Source: Gavia stellata (Eukaryota > Chordata > Aves > Gaviiformes > Gaviidae). Taken from it: a stretch of DNA of 64,000 bases. Below the pieces are notes generated by a model, which saw only the letters and a list, made by a program, of their open reading frames with translations, was not told the origin of the DNA and did no database searches. Below are positions 34,067 through 44,980 of this stretch, piece by piece. The position numbers were made by a program, and so were the translations under genes. The stretch covers positions 19,836,879 to 19,900,878 of the forward strand of contig NC_082594.1 in NCBI RefSeq assembly GCF_030936135.1, in the 5' to 3' direction. Within the stretch, counting starts at the first letter, position 1. Each line of letters begins with the position of its first letter.

Positions 34067-35867
34067 GCTTTTTCAGTCTCTGGAAGGTTCCAGGTGGTAT
34101 TTCGCACCACCTGTACAAACTGGCCTTGACACCTTTTTGTAAGAAAAATATTCTTACTCAGGAGAGCAGTGAGGTTCTAGAACAGCCTTTCAGTACTGCC
34201 CCAGGTTTTGAAGATAGAATTCAATACATTTCAAACAGGGAAAATCTGATGCAGTGCCTGCCTACCATGGGACTACACGCATCAGCTAACAATTTCCTTT
34301 CCAAGAATTCCCTTCTGGGTTCTTACAAGAAGAGGTTTGGGCTGTTGACAAAACCCTCTGGGACATTTGTAGAAAATGAGACAGGCAAGGGTGCAAAATC
34401 CCCCAGGGAAACTTGAAGTGAGCAGCTTTAAAAATAAAGGACCAATTACGTACTGGTGAAAGCCCAAGCATGAAGGCATGTTGAGGAGATGTGGAGGGCT
34501 ATTTGTTAGTCACATACTAGAACAGGACAATCTGAAGCCAAATAAGGGGGAAATAGAAAAAGTAGTATTTGTCTCCCTGAAGAATTCATTCAGAATGAAG
34601 ATATGCTCAGATTTAAGCTATGGTGTTAAAAAGTGTCTCTTCATGTGGACTTTCGGACAAAAGAATTCCCATGAAAGAGCCATCCTGGTAGCTTCCTCGC
34701 TGTCACTTATCTTCAAAGGTGCACAGCACTGCCAGTGGCCAGATGCCACTTTAGTGTGCTCCAAATCCCTAGGTCCTTATTATGTTTAAAGGGTTCCCTC
34801 CATTGTCATTAACATTAGACAGCAACATAAAACTTAAGGCAACATTTAAATTTTTACATTAAAATGCATACTTACATTGTTCTCAGCCTTCCTTAAATTA
34901 TCTTCTTTAGTACCACTTCTCATCTTCCATCCAAGCCTCCATAGAGGTGACAACCCCTGTTCCATGCGTAGACAGACCTTTAGCAGTATATGATTCAGCT
35001 GGCACAGAAGCAAAGTGAATTCAAGAAGTGTGTAGACAGAACAGTCAGGCCAGGTATTTTTAAGATCAGAAGAATCAGGTTTGCATGGCAAGGTACAAAG
35101 AAAGAAGATCAAAAATAGACACCAAGCTTTAGGAAATGAAAAAAAGATCTCACAAGTTAAGGAGATATATCTTGATCTTAGTCTGAACCTGAGCTGCTGC
35201 TGCTCAACAAGAAAAACGGACATTTTTCAGATCAGTGTTGATCCAAAATAGTGTTTTACCCCATGCTATTTCTATTTAAGTATCTATTTTGAAGTACAGA
35301 AGAGGACCACTCTTACCATAACTGTGCATCCAAACACAGTTTAGTGGAAGGACCCCTAAATGGCAGTAGATGTCGTTAGTCACAAACAAGCCACGCCAAA
35401 GTAGTACATGGCTTGGCAGTGCTGATAGCAGTTCTGTCCGCACAGTCAGCCTAAAAAAAGAGCTACAAATGCCTTCTGTTCAGTTTGTTGTGGCACTGCA
35501 TGCTAAGTCAGTAAAAAGAATTGCGCTTCACAGGCTGCTGCGCTACAGAAGATGGCACTAAAGATATTTAAATGCTGCTACCTCAGGAGGCACAGTTTGA
35601 AGCAAGGATTAGCGTCTTTCCTTGTCTAGTTGTTTTCTACATGGATGAATCAGAAGACTTTAGAACTAATTAACTAATAAATAAAATGGTAATAAAAAGA
35701 CTGAAGTAGTAGTTTAATGTCATTATTATTGTTCCAGTTAGTGATTAGTGTTCTGTTCTGTTAGACACTACTGACAAGCACGTTAGAGAACACAGCTTAT
35801 TAACAAATAAGAACTGGTAACAGGAAGAATTATTCTTATCTCTAGTTTGTAGAAGAGTTATTGTGAC

Positions 35868-35950
35868 TTCTAGTTTGTAGGAATGGAGGCACAGGAAGAC
35901 TTACTGACTCGTCCTAGGTTATACGGTTCTGAGAATGACACTGAGATCTT
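35868..35950 (-). repeat. MIR/L2-like ancient retroposon piece
   Basis: Plus strand: TAGGAATGGAGGCACAGGAAG, CTTACTGACTCGTCCTAGGTT, then GAATGACACTGAGATCT. The order (AAACTGAGGCACAGAG, TGACTTGCCCAAGGTCA, GAGCTGGGAT-type end) is the reverse of the MIR/L2 3' region. It is diverged; the family is not fixed. Confidence 0.4.
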
Positions 35951-38844
35951 AGGCTGGCGTTTTACCCACCAGAACAGGCTTCCTCTCGAAAGTCCTTTGG
36001 AAACTGCGTGAAGTCTCCTAATACAAAAAAAATCCCCGAGACTGCTCTGGGATATGTAGCAGTGAGATGCTTTCAGGTCATCTTCATAGAAGCAAAAGCT
36101 CCATGTGAGATGTAACAGAGGAAGAAGTATAACTATACAAGCCAGGCATCTGTTAGGAGGAAGAATCAAAAAAAGAGACACAGGACATGTAGAATCCTAA
36201 GAGGAATGATGCTTTTTATCATTCTGTCACGGTGTGCTGCTTTTTTTTCCACACTACTCATAGAAATATGAAGAAATAAAAATATTGATATTGAAATATA
36301 TTCATGCCTGCCACAAGCCTGGCAGAAAGCTTAACTGAGCTGAAAACAAATCAAAATGCAGAGTTCAAATAGTTCTCTGCTGAATTAGTGAGTTAAATCA
36401 ATTCAAAGGTTGAGGGGAGATTGTATCGGAGCAAGGGAGAAGATGGACAGTAGGTGAGAAGCAGGGCCATTACAGAGGAGTAGAGAGCAGGGAAGGGTAC
36501 AGCAGCAAAAGAGTGAAAAGGCAGTGAGACTTTTGCCTTTCTAGCAGCAGTCACTTATGAAAATGCAGCCAGAGGCTGTATTTTGAAATTGCAATGTGTG
36601 TAGCAGCAAATAAACTTAACGTGTTGCCATTGCCTCCTCCCCTTCCGCTCACTCCCTGCAGCTCTTCTTGCCCAACACCATGGCCTACTGCCCCACAGTC
36701 ACGTCAGCATAAAAGTTCATGTGGCCTCCCCTGTAAGCCAGATCAAGGAATTGATCCAGCTAAAAACAATCCAGCAAAGAAAAACATTGGTTTCTTCATC
36801 AGCTAAAACAGTCAGCCAATCCAGCGCTGAGCGCAGCTGTGCAAACAACTGTGCTGGCACAGTAAAAGTCCTGGAGTGGAGGCACTGTGTTGAATGGGGT
36901 GGGAGAGAGACACAGACAGGGTAAGAACGAGCAGGAAGGGATGACATCAGTGTTAATGCCTTAAACTAGGTACTACCAGTGAACAATTCATAGTGCCAAA
37001 CCACAACCAAACCTCCTAAACAAGGATGTTCTTTTTCATTGTATCCAGGATAACAGCAAATACGGTATGTTTTACGAGGAATATACCTTGCTGACATGCA
37101 TGGTGAATTTGTAAAGGCCTCAAATACTGGCTACCTTCCACAGAAAGGAACAGCAATAGATATTTTGCTTTGAAATAGAAAAACAAGCTCACGCATAGGA
37201 AAATTTATCTACAAAATTCAAACTGCTGCATAACATGATGGTCTGTCTTTGAAATGAAAGAAACCAATAACACAAAATGGCATGCTATTTCTATGAAACT
37301 TTTCCTGGAAGCAGACCAGGCTTCAGTGAACTCCACCAATGTTTGCATATATAGTCAACCGGGCAGCAAAACTGAAAACTGATCTGGGTTTTGGTCTTCC
37401 TCCATTTGGGAGGAATGCCGATTTTGTGAGACACAAAAGGGAGGCAGAAGGAGCTTTTTACCCACTGTGCTGAGGAGAAAAAAGAAGATTGTATCACCAA
37501 CTTCATTTATATTAATTACTTTTTTTTTTACTCACAATGCCCTTTCATATAGTTTGACAGGTGGAATTTATTACAGCACAAGAATGTATTATTACAAGTG
37601 CTAAAAGCACAAAGGAACCATGCTGACAGAGGTCAAGCTGGATAGACCCTGCACTGACACGTAGACCGGAATTTATATGAAAAAGATTTTGATTCAACAG
37701 CTGAGCTTTGGCTCAGCAAAAGGAACCTGTACAACCGACTCTTTCAGTTAGGGTCCTCTTCCTCACAGATTTTAGAAGCTCCCTCTGTCCTAGAGCAGAG
37801 TCCTATACCTAGACCATCCTCAACAAATGTTGGGCTGAGTTGCCGTTTAACAATCTTCAGTGATGGGAAGTCTGTCATCCAACTCAATGCTTAGCCCTCT
37901 TTACAGAGAGGTTTTGCGGTGACTAGCCTACATCTTATTGCAAGTAAGCCTATTATTTCTTCTCCTGTTGTCAGTGGATGTAAAGAGCAACATCTTCATC
38001 TTCTTTGCCACAATCTTTTACATATTTGAAGAGTGCTGTTGGGTCTTTCCTCAGACTTTTCCAGGCCAACTCATTTCTTTCAGGCTTTCCTCACAGGTTC
38101 TGTGTTTTTGACATTTGGTCATATATTATTCCTGACTCCTGGATTTCTCCAGCTGATAAATGGGCTTTTTGGGCAGATGGTGCCCCAAAGTAGGGTCTAG
38201 ATAAGGACTTTCAGGTGCTAAGAAGAGTGGAAACGTTATTTCAAACATCCTATTTTTGACAAACTTTTAATGCAGGTCTCCATCCTACAGTTCTGCAAGT
38301 GCTTAGTGTTTCACAATAGTAGCATTTAGTCCTTCCTAACTTCTCAAACTGCTTTTGCCAAATCATTTCGCCTGGTGATAAAGATCTTACTGAATTCTAA
38401 CCTTATCTTCCCATGTACCTGCAGCTCCTCCCAGCTGCATACAGTTTATCCCATTTGGTGGATCCTTACACTCTGACAATGAGTCATTAATAACTATTTT
38501 ACTGCTATACACAAAAGCATTTGTCACGGCATAGGCAGAAATTATTCCTGACAAATCCATGTTGCAATGTCTCAGTCTTCTATCAGATAACAATGAGATA
38601 ATGATTTAGTCAGTTTGTTCCTCTGTGTCTGTGTGTACATATGTGTGGGTAAGTAAGTGTATAGATTGTTTTTGTTTATTTGTGCTGGAGAGATTGTGGA
38701 AGCTATTTAAACCGTATATTAAACACTCAGTCCTTGGAAAGGATGCAACACCTAGGGCAGGGACATGACTAACCCTACGCAGACATTACACTAATGATGC
38801 AGCATACAATAGCTTTGAAATCTTTACCACACAATAATTATAAA

Positions 38845-38859
38845 TTTTTTTTTTTTTTT
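38845..38859 (+). repeat. T15 homopolymer
   Basis: Fifteen consecutive T bases in AT-rich intergenic DNA. It could be a decayed poly(A) tail of a minus-strand retroposon, but no body is recognised. Confidence 0.85.
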
Positions 38860-40774
38860 GCACCTGTTGCAATGATCTTAACAAACAACTCTTGATTAAA
38901 CTGTTCTGCTCCCTATGAACGTGACACAGTTGTCACCTTTATCTTTCAGTTGGGGAAACTCAGAAACAATGAGATTCAGGGTTGACTGTGTGTACTAGGA
39001 CCACTATAATACTTTCAAATCAAGTGAAAGAAGTCTTGTGACAAAAGAAATGTTGATAGTTGGATACCAAACAGATAGCAAGTTTTCCAGTCACCCCAAC
39101 AAAAGAAGGTGCAGCATTCCTGCTAATGTGTGGATCACTTAGAGGTGTGGGAGGAATTTTTATGTGTTGTCTTAAAGATTGAACCTCAGCAGAAAATGAT
39201 CTGCAAAACACTTTTAAACCAAATTTCATGATCCCGACTTAAACAGTTTTAAGATTGCTATTGTCTTTCCCAGCTGACAAGCCTATATTACCATAATTGC
39301 CAAGACAACAGAAAAAATACACCTTGCCTAAGCAAGTAAGCCCGCCCAGCACAGCTTGTCCACTGAAAAATGCCACCTGCTTCAGACCAGAATGACTGCA
39401 TTCACACACTACAGTATTTACTAGCTTGGGTACTGTGCTGGGCTGTGAGTGAAATGCTGGTTCTTAGCAGCACACAAAATATACACGGCTGTTCAAAACA
39501 TTAATCTACAACAATTCAGTAATTCATAGCTCAACTGTGTATGTTCTCTATCAGTTCGCTCAAAACATATTTCCCTAAACTGTATGTCATATTGATACCG
39601 TATCACTCTTTTACCAGAAAGGCTTATGCAAGCATTTGGCTACCTGGTGGTATTCTTGGAGAGGATATTTTTTAGTAGATGGCTTATTAAAATATAATGG
39701 ATTAAGCATAGAGCAGGCAGATGTAAAATAATCATTGAGTTAGTGGCAGTGATCAGAAAAAGGGAGAAGGTATATGCGATTATGTGGCCAATTCTGAGGC
39801 TGAATTCTATGGTAGCACTGGGAGACCAACCATAGCAGGGGCAAGCTATGTTCTCAAAGGTGGAAAGTCAGAGGTGTGACTTGTTTCCTCAGCTGGGTCT
39901 GCTGATTAAAGCTTAATACATTTCCAAACCTGGGTGACAAAGACTTTTTTTTGGTGGCTAGGAAGGCCTAGAGAGAAAATACCCAGGTCAGAGCTGGGCC
40001 AGCTTTACAGAAGAGAAATATATTATGTAAAACAAAATGACAAGCTGGGTTGGTCAGATGGGGAAAAAAGTGTATGTACCTCCTGAACTATCTTGAAGAT
40101 CATTACTATTAGTCTTAGCTCATTAAGCCTCAGATAGTTACCATTGCTATTGCCACTGTTTACAAAGAGGTTCAAATGACTGTGTAAGACTGTGAAAAAT
40201 CCAAAGAAACCTGTAATTAACACCCGGGGTAGTGGCTGTCCTGAATATCAGAACAGGTGACCACAAAATACAGTGCAATTCTTTGAGTGCGATTTTGTTG
40301 CCTAGTAAAACACATTAGCCTAAGTTGCAGGGGAGGGAGTTACGATTAGGGAAAGGAAGAGATTCATTTTCACCACGTTCAGTTTGTAGCAAAGTGCTCT
40401 TAGCTGTTGCCTATTTGCTGCAGTACACTTTTTACAAAATGAAGCAACTTCCAACAGTGTTGCTATTTTGAATTGAACCTCCATGGTACAGGAGTGCTCT
40501 TCTCTGTATGGACCATATCATTTGTCTTTTATACTCCTGCTGTCAGATAGGATATAACAGTACATTGGCTCATGATAACTGTAAAACATCTGAAGGATTT
40601 TTTATCTAAGAAAACCTTTAATAAAGGTACTTGTATATCCAGTAGTCATAGACTTGTGATTTCCTTTTAAATCAGTCTTTCTCCCATGTGAGTTAAGTTT
40701 TTTTTCTCTAGCTGGGTCTACGAGTTAATAGTGAAGTTTGCTTCCCCTCCCCCCCTCCCCATTTCTGACAAACT

Positions 40775-41190
40775 TAGAATCATAGAATCATTTAGGTTGG
40801 AAAAGACCTTTACAATCTTCGAGTCCAACTGTTAACCTAGCACTGCCAAGTCCACCACTAAACCATTTCTCTAAGTGCCACATTTGGTGACTCAACCACT
40901 TCCCTGGACAGCCTGTTCCAGTGCTTGATAATCCTTTCAGTGAAGAAATTTTTCCTAATATTCAATCTAAACCTCTCCTGGAGCAACTTGAGGCCATTTC
41001 CTCTTGTCCTATTGCTTGTTACTTGGGAGAAGAGACCGACCCTCACCTCACTACAACCTCCCCTGAGCCTCCTTTTCTCCAGGCTAAATCCCAGTTCCCT
41101 CATCTACTTCTCACAGGACTTGGGCTCCAGACCCCTCACCAGCTTTGTTGCCCTTCTCTGGACACACTCCAGCACCTCAGTGTCTTCATG
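40775..41190 (-). mobile_element. CR1 LINE 3' end
   Basis: Starts on plus with AGAATCATAGAATCATTTAG (reverse of the tail) and TTGGAAAAGACCTTTACAAT, then the ORF2 end in reverse up to the segment encoding LERVQ (about 41180). On minus the blocks [20 protein letters not shown] and SREVVESP remain readable, with deletions. A 5'-truncated copy of about 415 bp. Confidence 0.93.
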
Positions 41191-41230
41191 TTTGTAGTTT
41201 TGGTTTCAAGGTTTTGCATTAAAGTTTAGC

Positions 41231-41285
41231 TTGATGAAGTCAATGGCAATTTCTCCTGGTGATTTCAATCAGTACAATTCTAGCC
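41231..41285. repeat. piece of old palindromic amniote repeat
   Basis: TTGATGAAGTCAATGGCAAT, TTCTCCTGGTGATTTCAATC and CAGTACAATTCTAGCC follow the blocks CCATTGAAGTCAATGG, CTCCCATTGACTTCAATGG and AGGATTAGGCC of the palindromic repeat type. It abuts the CR1 at 40775-41190 and is diverged. Confidence 0.4.
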
Positions 41286-42249
41286 AGTCCCACTCCTACA
41301 CTTCCCAGTTCTGATCCCACATTATTTGACACTTTATATCCTGGCTACACTGGACACTGGACAGTGAGGAATCAGCCCCTTTTACAGTCATGACTTCAGA
41401 TTTGCTGCTTCAGTTTTCAACACTCTTGCAATCTTCATTCTGCAAAGAGCCTAGGAACCAAGTGCCAAAAATGTAGACACTTCTAGTGTATTTCAGGAAA
41501 GAACACACACAATTCCAACACAGCATTGTATTTTAATCTGTATGAAATCCACTTGTAGGAAGTAAATGCATGCAGTGTAGCACATGTAGAAATAGGTGCA
41601 ATTCCTATGTTCCTATGAAGTATCTGAACTTTTTTTCCCTACAAAGCAGCTATTTAGTCAAATTTAATATACAAAGAGAATAAATCTCAGGGACAGTAAA
41701 TACGTCCTGGTAGACCTATTATCGCCTGATGCTGCAGTTCTGGATCAAAGCCCTCTCTTTGCCACTTCCAGACACTTCCCCTATTTCTACCTCTTTTCCC
41801 TGTGTGATGTAGTCTGGTTGCCAAACTGCTAGCTGAAGTTAACCTCATAGTGTTAGTGTTACCAGTTTTGGTGTGTCTCATTCCAAGTTCCAGTTAGGAC
41901 TCAAAGGCAGGCTGGGAAAACAAACTCTCTCCCCTATGGAGCTGGTTAAGTTATTTATCACTAGCCTTTTCCAGCTGCAGTTTTGCTAGTACAAGACTGA
42001 CTTAGGCCGCACATCTGATTTCTAGTAGGGGTCACATATACGACCTTCCACTACCAGCTCACGAACTCTGCAGGATAACAGGCAATGCAACCAATGGAAA
42101 AACCAACCTGCAGCAGCAGGCTAACATCCTTACAGTAGTCCTTGGCTATTAAATGTAGTATTGGTGCATACATTTTCCATTAGGGTAAACAGATTTTCAT
42201 TAGACACATTAGGTAATATACGGCATGTACAAGTAATACAGAAAACAGA

Positions 42250-44271
42250 CACCACAAGAGTGCTTTTATTATAATTTCAGAAAAAAAAAATAAAAATCCT
42301 GTTGTCACAAAAGAAATGTAATGCTAGAGCGCTGGGAGTGTAGATAGTTTGTCCTCTTCGTACTTGTACACTGCACGAAGAACAATGCAGGAACTTTACC
42401 AAGCACAAACCTGATACGTGCCAAGCTTTGTTCTTTAGTAGTTGAATTAAGGATGTTTTCACAGTCCAAGTTTCCACTTCAGCTCATTATTAATGACTTT
42501 CCATCTTTTTGTTCATGCTTCTGAAGACGGTGTTTTTATGGTTTTCTTGCTCTCCTCTTAGATGACAGATTTCCATCTGCAGTCAAGTTGTAACACTGGA
42601 TGTAGCTCACAAGCAATGGGAGCCTGCTTATGCTCCAGTTCCAGTGCACAGTGAGGGGTCATGGGTCTTAATTCATGCAGCTTTGTTTACTCCCAACAGT
42701 GATAAACTTAAACGTACAGTAAGAGATGGATGCAAATAGAGAAGCTGAGATAGCGCTCATTCATTTTGGGGAAAAGCCAGTTATTAAAGCTAAGGAGAAG
42801 AAACAGACAGCTTTCTAGAAGTGGGTTCAATGGGCAGGCACTTGGGAGATAAACTGTGTTGCTGTATGTGCTGGTGTAGCTGCCTATGACAGGCATAAAA
42901 CATGTTTTGGGACTACTTTGAAGAGACAAGACCAGACTGACTCACATAGTTCTTCAAGTTAGTAATATACAATTCACAGCTCAGCAATGTGAACTTTAAG
43001 GAAAAATACCAAGTTCCTCCTCATTTCTGATTGGGTGCCTTTGCTATTTTAGCTCTGCAAGCTGACTGTAATCCCTGCTAGACCTACTGTAAGAAGAGGA
43101 AGGGTGATTCAGTCTCACAATCTGGAATGTCAGAAAGATTGGGAGTGGTTTGATGGACTCTGTTGAAAGGCACCTCAGATAGGGAGAAGGTTTTATGAAG
43201 AAAAGCTGTGCAGGTTGGTAGGAAAAAGGGACTGATGGAAGGAGCACTGGTAGGTGCAGTCTACTGCATATCATGCTTAAGTTGAAGCACTTCTTTTGGA
43301 TAACAAACAGAATGAAACAAGGCAAATTTTTTTGGCTCTTACTGAAAAAAAAAAACCTTTTAAAGGTACACAGCTGAAGGAGGCACTGTCAGGTGGTAGT
43401 CTCTTCATCGAATAAAATCTACTGTACTGAGATCCTTCACAAAGTGTCGGGGGAGAACAAGAGAAGGAGGAAGACAGTTGCACTGCCCCCACCTTCTCAA
43501 AGGTGACAATACTTTTTTTCACCTGACAATGAGAATAAAAAGCAAACTTCATTTCTCCCACAGCTGCAGCCCCTGTGAGTGAAGGGAGGCAGCACTGACC
43601 TAATGACATGCACAAGCAGTTGAGACTGACCACCCCCAACCCTGTAGGAGATGCTCCTCAGTGCAGGTGAGGAGATAAAAAGATACAAACCATTGCTGGT
43701 GCCCAGCAGAGCTGGTAGCATGCATTGCCATAGAGTACCTGTGTTCCTAGGCCCTTCCCTTGCTCTCCAGAATACTTAGAGAGAGAACAGGACACCTGCT
43801 ATAAACACAATCACCTCCCTGTCTTCCTTTTCACAAGCCGTAAGTTTCCCCCAAGAACCCTTCACCCCACTTTTGACCAAAACCCTTTGTTATTGCTCCC
43901 TCTGAAGCTGACACAGTATGTTTGTGATTCCTGGCTCTCCTTTGGGCACTAGAGCCTTCTCTGGGCCTTTCCACTCCCACTTTTTGAAAAGTGACTCTGT
44001 CCCAACAACAGGATCCCAGCAGTAGGCATACTTGGAAAAGCTGCTGCCAGAAGGCTGCTCTCTCTATTTGTGGATGCAGGAATACTGAATTAGCTCATGA
44101 CCTTTAAAACCTGCCTCAGTGGCAGCTTCCCAGGGATGCTATAATTTTTAAAACACGAATGAATGTTCATTTTTATCCTTTTCCTTGAGTGTGAAAATAT
44201 TGCTGATTGTTTTCTGACACCTAAGAAAGTTTGAGGGAAATGGGGAGCTAGGAAATCCTGAAACTGGGGAA
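42250..44271 (-). other. GJB2: GJB2 3' untranslated region
   Basis: About 2.0 kb from the stop codon to the first good poly(A) signal, free of recognisable transposons, which fits a conserved UTR. Frames inside it are short and unrecognised. Confidence 0.6.
42265..42270 (-). terminator. GJB2: GJB2 poly(A) signal
   Basis: The minus strand reads AATAAA, then within 20-25 nt a strong G/T-rich element (CTTGTGGTGTCTGTTTTCTG). I found no earlier AATAAA or ATTAAA on this strand after the GJB2 stop codon. Cleavage near 42250 gives a 3' UTR of about 2.0 kb and an mRNA of about 2.8 kb, ordinary for Cx26. Confidence 0.7.
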
Positions 44272-44949
44272 TTATTTTAAAACTGTTGTTTTCCTGGATT
44301 CTTTCATGCAAATTTTTATCACTAGGTAACACAACTCAGCCAGATTCAACATCATGCAGATCCCAGACACAGCAAGCATGAAAATAGTAAATGTGGTTTT
44401 CTCAGTGGGCCGAGACACAAAACAATCCACTACGTTAGGGCAGGGCCATGCACTGCACTTCACCAGGCGAGGCATCTGGTACCCATCGTACATGTAATAG
44501 AACACATACATGAAGACTGCTTCAAAGACGATCCTGAAGAAGATGCTGCTGGTGTACGTCCACCACAGGGGGCCCCGAATGTGAATCTTTTCATTTTTCA
44601 GCTCTTCAATATCAATTTTCTCACCATTTCTGAATCGCCGTTTCTTCTCGTGCCTGGTGTAAGCTACATGCATGGCCACCAGCAGTGCAGGTGTGGAAAC
44701 AAAGATCAGCTGTAGGGCCCAGAGTCTGATGTGAGAGATGGGGAAAAAGTGATCATAGCAAACATTTCTGCACCCAGGCTGAAGTGTGTTGCAGACAAAA
44801 TCTTGTTGTTCATCTCCCCAGACTCTCTCTGCAGCCACAACCAAGATCATGATACGGAAGATGAACAGGACTGTGAGCCATATCTTCCCGATACTGGTTG
44901 AGTGTTTATTTACACCTCCTAAAACAGCCTGCAGAGTTCCCCAGTCCAT
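44272..44949 (-). CDS. GJB2: gap junction beta-2 protein (connexin 26)
   Basis: A complete 225-residue beta connexin in one exon. N-terminal [22 protein letters not shown]1 about 21-40, loop 1 with C53, C60 and C64, TM2 about 76-96, cytoplasmic loop 97-128, TM3 about 129-152, loop 2 with C165, C170 and C176, TM4 about 186-209, and a very short tail ending TTVLK. Assigned to GJB2 and not GJB6 because of [17 protein letters not shown] and the short tail; GJB6 has a tail about 35 residues longer. Length is one residue short of human (226): the cytoplasmic loop lacks about four residues and the tail has about three more. Known role: hexameric connexons couple epithelial and cochlear supporting cells; human mutations cause deafness. 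Odd points are R42 and the KIHIRG loop motif, treated in the findings. The ATG context (AGAAGATGG) is good. Confidence 0.96.
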   Translation of the reverse strand: MDWGTLQAVLGGVNKHSTSIGKIWLTVLFIFRIMILVVAAERVWGDEQQDFVCNTLQPGCRNVCYDHFFPISHIRLWALQLIFVSTPALLVAMHVAYTRHEKKRRFRNGEKIDIEELKNEKIHIRGPLWWTYTSSIFFRIVFEAVFMYVFYYMYDGYQMPRLVKCSAWPCPNVVDCFVSRPTEKTTFTIFMLAVSGICMMLNLAELCYLVIKICMKESRKTTVLK

Positions 44950-44980
44950 CTTCTTTTCTCTGTCCTTTTACCTGCAGGGT
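44950..44980 (-). other. GJB2: GJB2 exon 2 leader and splice acceptor
   Basis: On minus the sequence CACCCTGCAG is followed by exactly 22 nt and then the ATG, so exon 2 starts at 44971. To my knowledge the human GJB2 coding exon also starts 22 nt before its ATG, which makes this acceptor very likely. Confidence 0.85.

Larger units (their letters stand above)
31871..42249. other. intergenic DNA between GJA3 promoter and GJB2 3' end
   Basis: About 10 kb without a recognisable gene. It holds three CR1 3' ends (32497, 33388, 40775), one MIR/L2-like piece (35868), one old palindromic repeat piece (41231) and a T15 run (38845-38859). Remaining frames are short and unrecognised. Enhancers for either connexin could lie here, but none can be shown from sequence. 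Confidence 0.5.

Noticed and set aside
44090-44332. 80-codon minus frame overlapping the GJB2 3' end
   Set aside because: It is an out-of-frame reading across the end of GJB2 and its 3' UTR; the GJB2 frame is clearly the real one.
44272-44949. Assignment of the second connexin to GJB6
   Set aside because: The short tail, [11 protein letters not shown] and AVSGIC match GJB2; GJB6 has a distinctly longer tail and different second-loop residues.
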